Assembly (NCBI GenBank): GCA_964388665.1
Contig: CAYMBJ010000006.1
Coordinates: 21,800 to 85,799, forward strand
Source of the DNA: CALCCV01 sp964388665
Lineage (GTDB): Bacteria; Bdellovibrionota; Bdellovibrionia; Bdellovibrionales; Bdellovibrionaceae
Direction: 5' to 3'
DNA length: 64,000 bases
This document shows positions 26,541 through 34,608 of this stretch, in pieces. Under the pieces are notes generated by a model. That model saw nothing but the letters and a program-made list of their open reading frames with translations. It did no database searches and was not told where the DNA came from. Both the position numbers and the translations under genes were made by a program. Position 1 is the stretch's first letter, and every line of letters starts with the position of its first letter.

Positions 26541-27806
26541 ATGGCCAATATTTGTTGTCGCTTTAAAGTAAATGGCCTATCCGCAACTTTTATTCTTTCG
26601 TTTGCGGCGCTGTTATTGAGCCAATCGGCCATGGATGTGTTTTTTTCTATTCTGGCGATCTGGGGTGTTTTTGCCGCCTTCAGCACCAAACGGCCACTCT
26701 CAATGAAACTTGCATCTATAAAATTAGGGAATGGCCTTGATGCGTGCCTTTGGGGATTCCTGCTGGTGGTTGTCATGGGGCTTTTGCTGAGCCCGGTCGC
26801 CCCGACTAGTACAATTGTCGAACAACTTTGGCAACAGCGTTGGCTGCTATTCATCTATCCCTTGGCTTTCTTGCTGCGCAATCACCCGCTTCAAAAGCTA
26901 CATATGTTTTTTGCCGCTATGTTGTTTAGTGCCATTGCTTGGCTAGAGAACCTTTGGTTTCTTTCGCAAAAGTGGCACTCCCTTGGAGAGGCCCGCCTTG
27001 ATGGCTTCCACCAAAATGCGATGACCCATGCTCACTTGTTTGCCTGCATTGGCGCCTTCTTTTGTGGTCTTTTTATTTATTTTTTTCGGCAACTCACATT
27101 TCAGCAAAGGCTCTGGGGAGCCTTGCTACTCTTAGGCACAGCTCTTAACTTGTTACTCAGTCTCACCCGCGGTGTTTGGCTAGCTACATTTGTTGCGGTG
27201 CTATCAATGGCATTCTGGCGCAACCGAAAGCTAGGTATTTCTTTGCTGCTGGTCGGTATAGCGGGCGTTGTGACCCTCATGATCGCTAGCCCTGCATTTA
27301 AAAATCGAATTCTCCAAGTGACCCAGTATCAAAAAAATTATGACAGCGAGCGAGTCGTTTTGTACACCACCAATTGGCGCATCTTTTTGACAAGCCCGGT
27401 TCTTGGCATTGGCTACAATGAAAATCGCAGGCGCCTTCGACAGTTTTTTGATGAATACAATGTTCCGCAGGGACAGTTTGAAAGCCATGCGCACAATCAG
27501 TATCTGCATCTTTTGGCCGGAACCGGCATTCTTGGACTTGCTTTTTATTTGGCAATTTTTGTCTTGGTGCTGCGACAAGTATTCAAACAACTGCGACGTG
27601 AATCTTTTGGTTCGGGTTTGGCCTTCGCTCTTTTTGGCAGTTGGCTGTGCTTTGCCATTGGCGGTCTGACGGAGGCGAATCTAGAGCATTGGAAAATGAA
27701 ATATTATGTTGCCTTATGGGCGGCAATGGCGCTTGCTCTCTCGCAAATATCGCAGTCACGGGCCGTGACTGCGACCACAGCAGCCAAAGAACAGGAGATT
27801 TTATGA
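26541..27806 (+). CDS. O-antigen ligase/polymerase family membrane protein
   Basis: This protein of about 421 residues has some ten to eleven transmembrane segments and the Wzy_C-type features of the O-antigen ligase superfamily: Leu-Thr-Arg-Gly-Val-Trp-Leu-Ala and Pro-Val-Leu-Gly-Ile-Gly-Tyr-Asn followed by a periplasmic loop containing Ser-His-Ala-His-Asn-Gln-Tyr-Leu. These loop residues are the family's catalytic region, which joins a lipid-linked glycan to an acceptor. The ATG at 26541 is preferred over a TTG at 26520. Its stop overlaps the start of the rhomboid protease gene. No other glycan genes are adjacent, so ligase versus polymerase cannot be decided. Confidence 0.85.
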   Translation: MANICCRFKVNGLSATFILSFAALLLSQSAMDVFFSILAIWGVFAAFSTKRPLSMKLASIKLGNGLDACLWGFLLVVVMGLLLSPVAPTSTIVEQLWQQRWLLFIYPLAFLLRNHPLQKLHMFFAAMLFSAIAWLENLWFLSQKWHSLGEARLDGFHQNAMTHAHLFACIGAFFCGLFIYFFRQLTFQQRLWGALLLLGTALNLLLSLTRGVWLATFVAVLSMAFWRNRKLGISLLLVGIAGVVTLMIASPAFKNRILQVTQYQKNYDSERVVLYTTNWRIFLTSPVLGIGYNENRRRLRQFFDEYNVPQGQFESHAHNQYLHLLAGTGILGLAFYLAIFVLVLRQVFKQLRRESFGSGLAFALFGSWLCFAIGGLTEANLEHWKMKYYVALWAAMALALSQISQSRAVTATTAAKEQEIL

Positions 27807-28423
27807 AAATGCGACTGGTGGTGATGATCGCCATCATCAATGCGCTGGTGTTTTTGCAATGGAACTTTTCGCGAGGTCCGTTCTCTGAATCTCAGTTTAT
27901 GATCGATAATTTTTTGATCAGCTGGACAGCTTTGACCGAAGGAAGAGTCTGGACTCTTCTGACTTCAGCCTTTTCACACAATGCCTTTTTTCATTTATTC
28001 TTTAATATGTATGTGCTTTTAACTTTTGGTGCGGTGGTTGAGATGACTCTCGGCCGTTCACGGTTTTTGAAGCTCTACCTGGCTGCTGCCGTCATCAGTT
28101 CGTTTTGCCATGCCGCCGTCTCCAATTGGATCATGGGAGATCCAAGCATTCCCGCCCTGGGAGCCTCAGGAGCAATTTCGGCAATCGTCATCATTTTTGC
28201 GCTAAAATTCCCCAAGGAGCGAATTCTGCTATTTGGTCTTTTGCCAATACCCGCTTTTTGGGGCGCGGTCCTCTTTGTCGGTCTTGATATCTGGGGAGTT
28301 ATCGCCCAAGCCGGCGGCGGCGGATTGCCTATTGGCCATGGGGCCCACTTGGGTGGCGCCTTGACCGGATTGCTTTATTATTTCTTGATCGACAAAAACA
28401 GTTCACGTGCATTTGGTCGATAG
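27803..28423 (+). CDS. Rhomboid family intramembrane serine protease
   Basis: This 206-residue, six-helix membrane protein has the rhomboid dyad: Ser122 in Gly-Ala-Ser-Gly-Ala and His182 in His-Gly-Ala-His-Leu-Gly-Gly. The family segment His-Asn-Ala-Phe-Phe-His-Leu-Phe-Phe-Asn-Met-Tyr is also present. A GGAG site lies inside the end of the upstream gene, and the ATG overlaps its stop (ATGA). The coupling with an O-antigen-ligase-like gene suggests surface-protein or glycan processing, but no substrate is shown. Confidence 0.92.
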   Translation: MKMRLVVMIAIINALVFLQWNFSRGPFSESQFMIDNFLISWTALTEGRVWTLLTSAFSHNAFFHLFFNMYVLLTFGAVVEMTLGRSRFLKLYLAAAVISSFCHAAVSNWIMGDPSIPALGASGAISAIVIIFALKFPKERILLFGLLPIPAFWGAVLFVGLDIWGVIAQAGGGGLPIGHGAHLGGALTGLLYYFLIDKNSSRAFGR

Positions 28424-28454
28424 CCATTGAGCAGGGACACTATTTCAGCAGAAT

Positions 28455-28802
28455 CTAGAAAATAAAGTAGCGCAAGACCACGGACACAATTGATAACAAT
28501 ATTGAGCCCCAGATGGCAGCAAACCAGGTCTTGACCTCAAAGCCCTTTAAGAGACCGGCGCAAATTTTGATGATGGCACCGTTCACTACGAGGGTGAAAA
28601 GTCCAAGGGTCAAAATGTTGATAGGCAGAGTCAGCACTATCAGAATCGGCCAGAGCACTGCATTTGCAAAACCAATCAGCAAAGCCGCCAAGCAAGCCGT
28701 AAAAAATCCCCGAATTTCAAAGCTTGGTGTCAGTTTGGCCGTTAAAAAAACTGCCAAGCCAGAGACCAGCCAGTGCATTAAAAAATTAGGTTGCATATTC
28801 AT
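28455..28802 (-). CDS. Phage holin family 4 (YvlD-like) small membrane protein
   Basis: This 115-residue protein with four hydrophobic helices matches the 'four-TMS phage holin, superfamily IV'/YvlD family: Leu-Thr-Pro-Ser-Phe-Glu-Ile-Arg-Gly-Phe near residue 27 and Leu-Pro-Ile-Asn-Ile-Leu-Thr-Leu-Gly-Leu-Phe-Thr-Leu-Val-Val-Asn-Gly near 60. Despite the name these are usually chromosomal membrane proteins of unknown function, and nothing here suggests a phage. The ATG at 28802 has AGGAGG eight bases upstream. Confidence 0.87.
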   Translation of the reverse strand: MNMQPNFLMHWLVSGLAVFLTAKLTPSFEIRGFFTACLAALLIGFANAVLWPILIVLTLPINILTLGLFTLVVNGAIIKICAGLLKGFEVKTWFAAIWGSILLSIVSVVLRYFIF

Positions 28803-28854
28803 TCGCAAATCCTCCTATGTATTGATTCTGACCAAATCTCCTCCGACTTTTTAG

Positions 28855-28881
28855 TTGAAGCCTTACAGCTTCGTCTATAAT
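28855..28881 (+). promoter_or_regulatory. Candidate sigma70 promoter for the FkbM gene
   Basis: TTGAAG (28855-28860) and a perfect TATAAT (28876-28881) are separated by 15 bases, shorter than ideal. The -10 box ends eight bases before the ATG at 28890, so the mRNA would be nearly leaderless, which fits the absence of a ribosome site there. Confidence 0.35.
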
Positions 28882-28889
28882 TTAAGAAC

Positions 28890-29666
28890 ATGCATGCTAT
28901 ATTGCGAAAATTTTTTCAAAAATTTGGTTACGACCTCGTCAAACACAAAGGCAAAGATTATGACTCGCAACTGCGAATTTTTTTGGAAGCCAATGATATC
29001 ACTGCCGTGATCGATGTAGGCGCAAACATTGGGCAGTACGCCACGCGCCTCTTTGCCATCGGCTGGCAAAAGGAAATCATTTCTTTTGAAGCCAATCCAG
29101 AAGTACAGACTCAACTTGCGTCGAGAGCTGCGGCCTTTAACAAAAAAAATTCTAAAAAATTCCCGCTGTTTTCAAAAAAAGGCATTTGGCAGGTGCTCGA
29201 CCCCATGGCGGTTGGCAGTCACACTGGTCAGGTCGAGTTTCAGATCTCTGCAGAATCGGACATGAGCTCTGTTCTCCCACAGTCCGATGTACTAAAAGAA
29301 ATTTCGTCATCCTCAGAGATCTCCAAAAAAATTCAAGTGCCCATGCGCAGACTCGATGAGATCAAAGAACTCACTTCGCGCAAAGATCGGCTATTTTTGA
29401 AAATGGACGTGCAAGGATTTGAAGCCGAGGTCTTAGCCGGCGCCTCTGGGCTCTTGCCGCAAATCATTGGCATTCAAATGGAGCTCTCGCTCCTCACGCT
29501 ATACAAAGGCGAAACACTCTGGCTTGACATGATAGAAAAGATGCGAGGGCTCGGCTATGAAACACGACTGCTTTTTCCCGGCTATTTTGAGCGCAAACTC
29601 GCTCGCTTGCTTCAAGTCGATTGTGTCTTTTTGAAAATTGACTCCAAAGAGGACTCCGAAAATTAA
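28890..29666 (+). CDS. FkbM family methyltransferase
   Basis: This 258-residue SAM-dependent methyltransferase has motif I Val-Ile-Asp-Val-Gly-Ala-Asn-Ile-Gly-Gln-Tyr at about residues 40-50, a motif II Ser-Phe-Glu-Ala-Asn-Pro, a middle Leu-Asp-Glu-Ile and the FkbM-specific Leu-Lys-Met-Asp-Val-Gln-Gly-Phe-Glu-Ala-Glu-Val-Leu. FkbM enzymes O-methylate sugars, lipids or polyketides. It faces the convergent phosphoribosyltransferase-hydrolase gene and has no biosynthetic partner beside it, so its substrate is open. No strong ribosome site is seen. Confidence 0.88.
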   Translation: MHAILRKFFQKFGYDLVKHKGKDYDSQLRIFLEANDITAVIDVGANIGQYATRLFAIGWQKEIISFEANPEVQTQLASRAAAFNKKNSKKFPLFSKKGIWQVLDPMAVGSHTGQVEFQISAESDMSSVLPQSDVLKEISSSSEISKKIQVPMRRLDEIKELTSRKDRLFLKMDVQGFEAEVLAGASGLLPQIIGIQMELSLLTLYKGETLWLDMIEKMRGLGYETRLLFPGYFERKLARLLQVDCVFLKIDSKEDSEN

Positions 29667-29676
29667 AATCAGCCCA

Positions 29677-31086
29677 TCAAATGGGGCCGCGACTCTCATT
29701 GTGTTGTGTGTCGCCGCGGCGACCGCCGCGTAAGCGCGAACCATCCGCAACGATTTTTTGTTCTAAACTTTCTCCTTGGCCACAAAGGTACTTTGCAAAC
29801 CAAGCCGCAGCCTCTTCCCAGACCTTTTCCAAAGTTCCTTCTTCCGTAAAAAGGTGAGTGGCGCCACGAATCAGCGTCATGTGCGCATTGCTTAAATGAC
29901 TCAGTGCCAATCGATTGAGGCCAACCACTTCGGCATCGAGATCTCCCACAATCAACAGGGTTGCAGCGGTCACGTCAGGCAACCTGTTCATTGCTAGATC
30001 TGGGCGTCCCCCTCGTGAGACAACAGCAGAAATCTGCGGGCCCAACTCAGCCGCCGCCCACAAGGCCGCCGCCGCACCTCTGCTGGCACCAAAATAACCG
30101 ATTGGGACGCCCTCTGAAAAATCTTGCTGCTTCACCCAAAGAGTCGCACCTATCAATCTCTTGGCCAATAGGGGAATATCAAAAGCATTGTCTCGCTCCT
30201 GAGTTTCGCTGGGCGTGAGAAGATCAAAGAGCAAGCTGCCAATACCTTGATTAGCCAGGTGCTCGGCCACGCTTCGATTGCGAGGACTCATCCGATGGCT
30301 GCCACTTCCGTGAGCGAACACAACAAAGCCCTTCAATTTTTTTGGTAAATTGACAATTCCACGCGACTCCGTTTCGCCCAGTTGAATGATCACGTCCTGC
30401 TGAGGTTCAGTGTTGCGGGGTTCTGAGACCTTTTGCGGTCGACAAGCCACGGGAAAGAACTTCATAACATCCGCATCAGATAGCTGACCAAATTCGCGAT
30501 AAAATTGTCCCACAGATTCAAAGCCACTGGGACGTTCAAGACAAAGCAGCTCATCGACTTCGTCATTGATACGCTCACAATTGCGCTCAGAACACACTGG
30601 CACGGCCAAGACCACCTTTGCCGCCCCTTGTGATTTGACAAAATGAGAAGCCACTCTTGCCGTCACTCCTGTGGCCAAACCATCATCAACGAGAATCACC
30701 AATTTACCAGCTAGATCTGGCAAAGAACGCCCCCGCCGATAGAGACCGATGCGTCTTTCAATTTCGCGTGATTCTCGTTGAATGATTTGCTCAACATAGG
30801 TGGTGTCGACTTTAGCAAGATCTATCGCCTCGGAGTTAAGCCAATGATAGCCGCCCTCCGTGATAGCGCCAATTCCATACTCCGGCTGGCGTGGATGCCC
30901 GATCTTTCGCACTATCAAAACCTCAAGCGGCAGGTGATAGGCATGGCAGATTTCATTTGCCACTGGGACTCCGCCTCGCGCCAATGCCAAAATGACAACA
31001 TTGTCGCGATTTTTTGTTATCAGTTTCTCCAATCGCGCTGCCAAAAGACTCCCCGCTTGTTGGCGACTCTCAAAAATAGCACTCAT
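29677..31086 (-). CDS. Phosphoribosyltransferase-alpha/beta-hydrolase fusion
   Basis: This 469-residue protein has two domains. Residues ~8-215 are a type I phosphoribosyltransferase with Leu-Ala-Arg-Gly-Gly-Val-Pro-Val and the PRPP loop Val-Asp-Asp-Gly-Leu-Ala-Thr-Gly. Residues ~250-455 are a dienelactone-hydrolase-like fold with His-Gly-Ser-Gly-Ser-His, nucleophile elbow Phe-Gly-Ala-Ser-Arg-Gly-Ala, Val-Gly-Asp-Leu-Asp and a terminal Gly-Ala-Thr-His-Leu. This two-domain architecture is known in other bacteria, without a settled function. The start at 31086 has GGAGG eight bases upstream. Confidence 0.88.
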   Translation of the reverse strand: MSAIFESRQQAGSLLAARLEKLITKNRDNVVILALARGGVPVANEICHAYHLPLEVLIVRKIGHPRQPEYGIGAITEGGYHWLNSEAIDLAKVDTTYVEQIIQRESREIERRIGLYRRGRSLPDLAGKLVILVDDGLATGVTARVASHFVKSQGAAKVVLAVPVCSERNCERINDEVDELLCLERPSGFESVGQFYREFGQLSDADVMKFFPVACRPQKVSEPRNTEPQQDVIIQLGETESRGIVNLPKKLKGFVVFAHGSGSHRMSPRNRSVAEHLANQGIGSLLFDLLTPSETQERDNAFDIPLLAKRLIGATLWVKQQDFSEGVPIGYFGASRGAAAALWAAAELGPQISAVVSRGGRPDLAMNRLPDVTAATLLIVGDLDAEVVGLNRLALSHLSNAHMTLIRGATHLFTEEGTLEKVWEEAAAWFAKYLCGQGESLEQKIVADGSRLRGGRRGDTQHNESRGPI

Positions 31087-31332
31087 AGGCCTCGCCTCCA
31101 AAAAACAAAATGAGCAAGATGCATACCATTGTGAACTTACGAATCCTAGTGGGCTTCGCAGCCATCTGCGTGGAGAAATGCCGCCCTCCCACCGTGCCCA
31201 ACCTCAAAAACCGCGGAAAAAACGGACTCATCAGCACTCCCGTAAGAGCAACTTGAATTTCAAATTTGGTCTCCATCTTGCAGTTTTTATCTGTTGCTAG
31301 ACAAATCACCAACAAGAAGAGGAGGCACCACA

Positions 31333-31848
31333 ATGCAGGAAACCACAAGAGTTCCCAACATAACCAAAGGCCAATCACGAACGCACATGAATCTGTTAGA
31401 TCTGACGCTTAGTGAGCTTTATCAAAAGAATGTCGTCTGCTTAAAGTTCAACAATACAGCGACCGACGCTGCAAAGCTCATGCTGGAAAATCACATTGGC
31501 GATGTGGTCGTCATTGACGACGAGAGTGGCAAGTCGATTCCGGTTGGAATTGTGACCGATAGAGATATTGTGATTGCCACTGTAGCCAAAGGACTAGATC
31601 CAAAATCAGTGAAGCTTTCAGAGATCATGAGTAAAAAAATTGTAACAGCATCAGAGAGTGAAGGACTCGGAAATCTTGTCAAAATGATGACCGACGAAGG
31701 TTTGAGTCGACTGCCCATCGTAGACAGTTCAGGAGAGCTCAAGGGCATTTTGACTTCAAAGAAACTCTTTCAGACCTTTACCAACGCACTGTGTGACCTT
31801 GCTTCCATTTCGGTGGCGCAACAGCGAAGAGAGGAAGAGACGCACTAA
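31333..31848 (+). CDS. CBS-domain pair protein
   Basis: This 171-residue protein starts at the ATG at 31333 behind AGGAGG. After a short tail it consists of two CBS domains (about residues 28-95 and 100-160) with Gly-Ile-Val-Thr-Asp-Arg-Asp and Gly-Ile-Leu-Thr-Ser-Lys-Lys at equivalent ends. Such stand-alone CBS pairs bind adenine nucleotides and act as energy sensors. It diverges from the phosphoribosyltransferase-hydrolase gene, the type of neighbour seen in stress-response clusters, but no direct link is visible. Confidence 0.88.
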   Translation: MQETTRVPNITKGQSRTHMNLLDLTLSELYQKNVVCLKFNNTATDAAKLMLENHIGDVVVIDDESGKSIPVGIVTDRDIVIATVAKGLDPKSVKLSEIMSKKIVTASESEGLGNLVKMMTDEGLSRLPIVDSSGELKGILTSKKLFQTFTNALCDLASISVAQQRREEETH

Positions 31849-31857
31849 CAGGCTCCA

Positions 31858-31877
31858 GCCAGGGCCTGTGCCCTGGC
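31858..31877. terminator. Candidate hairpin downstream of the CBS gene
   Basis: GCCAGGGC and GCCCTGGC form a perfect 8-bp G+C-rich stem with a CTGT loop, ten bases after the CBS stop. No T-run follows, so its action as an intrinsic terminator is uncertain. The bases just before it (TAACAGGCTCC) also occur beside repeat B at 20.3 kb. Confidence 0.4.
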
Positions 31878-31989
31878 CCCAGCTCAGACTTCAGATCAGC
31901 TAAAGATCGGGTGCGATAGCTCTCGGTTTTAGCCTGATGACTTCTATCAGAACATTGATATTTATGTGATTTTACCTGATACTTATTCA

Positions 31990-33435
31990 ATGAGAGCCAC
32001 TAGCAAATCCTTACAGCACTTTGTCATCGGCGATGTTCATGGCTGTTTTGCGGAGCTACTTCGTCTTGAAAGAAAAATTCAAGCAAAATCACAGCAGGCA
32101 AATGTTTCTCCTGTTTTTGTGAGTGTTGGTGATCTGGTTGATAGAGGGCCCGGATCTGCTCAGTTGATTGAGCACTTTCGCAGTCATCCGCAGAATCACA
32201 TACTCGTGATGGGCAACCATGAATTGCTAATGATAGAAACTTTATTGGAGTTTCGTCCTGACCTGTTTGGCAATAACAAAAAGCCACTTTGGTTGATTCC
32301 TCTTAAAGCGCAGTACAAATGGCGCACGGGACAGCTCTTGCAACTCAGCTTTGAGGACTATCGAGTTTATAAGAAATGCATTTGGCTCGGCAACGGCGGT
32401 CATGAAACTCTAGAAAGCTACGGCAGCGACTCTACGGATCCGAAATCCTGGAAGGTACCGAAAGAGCATCTAAAATTTCTGCTCAGCTGCGATTTGTTTT
32501 GGCAACATAAAAGGGCCATTGTGACTCATGCCCTGGCAATCAAGAGTGATTTTGCATTATATAAGAAATTCCAATCCCAACGAACCAAAGTCAAAGACCA
32601 GAGAGCCCTCAATTCGACCGTCCAGTCTTTATTGTGGAATCGCGAGTACAAAACATTGACTCCATTCAAAAAAATTCACCTTTCAGGACACACAAAGAGT
32701 AAAAATGTCATTTCGCGATTTTCTGACAATGAAGCTGTTTGTCGCTTGATCGAAAATTTAGTGCACTTTTTTATCGTTTGTATTGGCCTCTTTATGGCTC
32801 TCGGCTTGATGCAGCTGGATAAGACTGTGAACTCTCTGATTGCCGGTGCCGGAGTCATCGGTTTGGCATTGGGTTTTGCTTTTCAAGAAATCACCTCAAA
32901 TTTTATTGCCGGTGTATTTATTGCCTTTCGCCGCCCCTACACCATAGGCGACATTGTCGAAATTGATAAATATCATGGCCGTGTTTCTAATATCAATATG
33001 CGCACAACACACATCACGACTTTTCAAGGCGTGGTGGCCATCATTCCCAACAAGACGATGTTTACCGAGCCTTTTCTCAATTACACCTCAACACCCGAAA
33101 TGCGCATGGATTTGAAGGTGGGAGTCTCTTATGGCGAAAACTTGCGCCGAGTTAAAAAGATCACTCTCAATTGCCTCGAGAGCATCCCCGGGCGAGACCT
33201 CTCTAAAGCTGTCGAGCTTTTTTTTAATGAGTTTGACGACAGTTCAATCAACTATGATGTTCGTGTGTGGTTGATGTTCAAAGACCAAAAAGATTTCTTA
33301 AAAGTGCGTGACGAAGCCGTCATCCGCATCAAAGAGGCCTATGATGCCAACGGCATAACCATTCCGTTTCCCATTCGCACTCTGGACTTTAAAAATAAGA
33401 GCGGAAATTTAGCGCCGCTCTTGGATGGGCATTAA
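31990..33435 (+). CDS. PPP-type phosphatase fused to an MscS mechanosensitive channel
   Basis: This protein of about 481 residues has two unrelated parts. Residues 10-235 are a metallophosphatase of the PPP/lambda-phosphatase type with Gly-Asp15-Val-His17-Gly, Gly-Asp48-Leu-Val-Asp-Arg-Gly, Gly-Asn76-His77-Glu, Thr-His180 and Ser-Gly-His234: all metal ligands present. Residues ~245-481 are MscS: one hydrophobic helix (about 256-275), the pore helix with Leu-Ala-Gly-like Ala-Gly-Ala-Gly-Val-Ile-Gly-Leu-Ala-Leu-Gly-Phe-Ala-Phe-Gln, and the beta and C-terminal domains. TM1 of MscS is missing. The start is uncertain (GTG 31966 or ATG 31990); neither has a good ribosome site. The frame is uninterrupted across the junction. 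Confidence 0.85.
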   Translation: MRATSKSLQHFVIGDVHGCFAELLRLERKIQAKSQQANVSPVFVSVGDLVDRGPGSAQLIEHFRSHPQNHILVMGNHELLMIETLLEFRPDLFGNNKKPLWLIPLKAQYKWRTGQLLQLSFEDYRVYKKCIWLGNGGHETLESYGSDSTDPKSWKVPKEHLKFLLSCDLFWQHKRAIVTHALAIKSDFALYKKFQSQRTKVKDQRALNSTVQSLLWNREYKTLTPFKKIHLSGHTKSKNVISRFSDNEAVCRLIENLVHFFIVCIGLFMALGLMQLDKTVNSLIAGAGVIGLALGFAFQEITSNFIAGVFIAFRRPYTIGDIVEIDKYHGRVSNINMRTTHITTFQGVVAIIPNKTMFTEPFLNYTSTPEMRMDLKVGVSYGENLRRVKKITLNCLESIPGRDLSKAVELFFNEFDDSSINYDVRVWLMFKDQKDFLKVRDEAVIRIKEAYDANGITIPFPIRTLDFKNKSGNLAPLLDGH

Positions 33436-33456
33436 GCCATCGACCTTCCAGTGTGT

Positions 33457-34263
33457 TCAGTGATTTCGCGGTTCCGTATCCTGGGTACCTCTTTTCTTTG
33501 AAGGATTTTGATTGTTTCCCAGCCAGTACCCCGAACGACCGTAATGATGGTGAAGCCCGGCTTCATAGTCACGTGTCAGAGTCGACTTTTCGATGTATTC
33601 GTCAGAATGCTCTATCGCTTCGCGGGTCAAATTAACATAAACACGATGATCGCTCCAACTCACTCGCTCGATCCACTGAGGAGAAATCAAGACCTTTTTG
33701 CCCGGTAACCAATTCTTGGTGTCGACAATCAGATACCTTATGGCCCAGTTCTCAACTTCGATCACAAACTCGTCAACATGGCCGATGCCACCATCAATGG
33801 CCTCAATGTGGTACCCAGTGACCTCCCTGGTACTGCGTAAATGAGGATCTGCGTTTTGCTTTGCCTCCGTCGGCTTAGTCCACTTTTCAGGATCATGCAC
33901 ATTGTATGGATAAGGATAGGCTCCCCACATATAGGTGTCGCTCCAATACATCGGAAATCCGTAGTACCGGTTGTACGACTCCTCGTACTGGCGCGAGACA
34001 GGCCTGTCTGTTTCAAGCTCTGGACTCTCCTCAATTTCTCTTTTGCTCAAATTGATTGTTATCTTTTGTTTTTCGGTCTCAACATTTATCAGAGAGTAAG
34101 GAGAGATAAGCACCTGCTTTCCCGTAAGCCAGGATCCCGTATCGGCAACCAAATAGCGAATCGTCCAGTATTGGTCGTCGAAAAAAAAGTCCTTCGCTTT
34201 GCCAATCTCGCCGTCGCGACTTAAAAGTTTAAATCCCCGAATTTCTTTTGCATTGATCAACAT
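33457..34263 (-). CDS. Double PRC-barrel protein
   Basis: This 268-residue soluble protein has two PRC-barrel domains at about residues 1-75 and 145-225. Each contains Gly-x-Ile-Gly-x-Val/Ala-x-Asp/Glu-Phe, then Trp-x-Ile-Arg-Tyr-Leu-Val/Ile-Val/Ala-Asp-Thr and Trp-Leu-Thr/Pro-Gly-Lys-x-Val-Leu-Ile-Ser-Pro. The linker is rich in Tyr and Trp. PRC barrels occur in photosynthetic reaction-centre H subunits and in RimM-like and stress proteins; the function here is unknown. The ATG at 34263 has a GAGGGTGG site. It diverges from the topoisomerase-helicase gene. Confidence 0.85.
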   Translation of the reverse strand: MLINAKEIRGFKLLSRDGEIGKAKDFFFDDQYWTIRYLVADTGSWLTGKQVLISPYSLINVETEKQKITINLSKREIEESPELETDRPVSRQYEESYNRYYGFPMYWSDTYMWGAYPYPYNVHDPEKWTKPTEAKQNADPHLRSTREVTGYHIEAIDGGIGHVDEFVIEVENWAIRYLIVDTKNWLPGKKVLISPQWIERVSWSDHRVYVNLTREAIEHSDEYIEKSTLTRDYEAGLHHHYGRSGYWLGNNQNPSKKRGTQDTEPRNH

Positions 34264-34387
34264 AACCACCCTCTTTCTTGGCGTTGCTTGCAAATTACGC
34301 TCTCAGTTACAAAGAGAGCAAAATGGAGGCCAGCAGGTATGCTTAAAATATGTCATTCTACAAATCATAACGGGTAAAAATGGGACC

Positions 34388-34411
34388 CATGAGGGAGAAT
34401 TATCCCTCATG
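34388..34411. promoter_or_regulatory. Perfect 9-bp hairpin in the divergent region
   Basis: CATGAGGGA and TCCCTCATG pair perfectly around a six-base loop. No T-run follows on either strand. It could be an operator or an mRNA-leader structure for either divergent gene. Confidence 0.45.
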
Positions 34412-34428
34412 CACCAGCTAGAACCTGT

Positions 34429-34440
34429 ACTGGCGCCAGT
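34429..34440. promoter_or_regulatory. 12-bp perfect palindrome (candidate operator)
   Basis: ACTGGCGCCAGT is its own reverse complement. It lies 18 bases after the hairpin and about 170 bases before the topoisomerase start, a plausible place for a dimeric regulator to bind. Confidence 0.35.
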
Positions 34441-34608
34441 GGCATAAACTTTACAAAGGTCGCAACTCTAATCCGAGCAAAACGCCACGTGATGGTCGGC
34501 GATCAGATCTGAACCACGCCTGCTACGCAACCAGAATTGCTCGGAAGAATCGTTAAATTTGCTCTTTTAAAAATTGAACTGTATAGTCAACTCAGCAAAA
34601 GGGCACCA

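Larger units (their letters stand above)
34264..34608. other. Divergent intergenic region with hairpin and palindrome
   Basis: These 345 bases separate the PRC-barrel gene (minus) from the topoisomerase-RecQ gene (plus). They contain the perfect hairpin at 34388-34411 and the palindrome at 34429-34440. No gene is supported. Confidence 0.6.

Noticed and set aside
28455..28802. Phage holin as evidence of a prophage
   Set aside because: This family is chromosomal in most bacteria, and no other phage gene is nearby.
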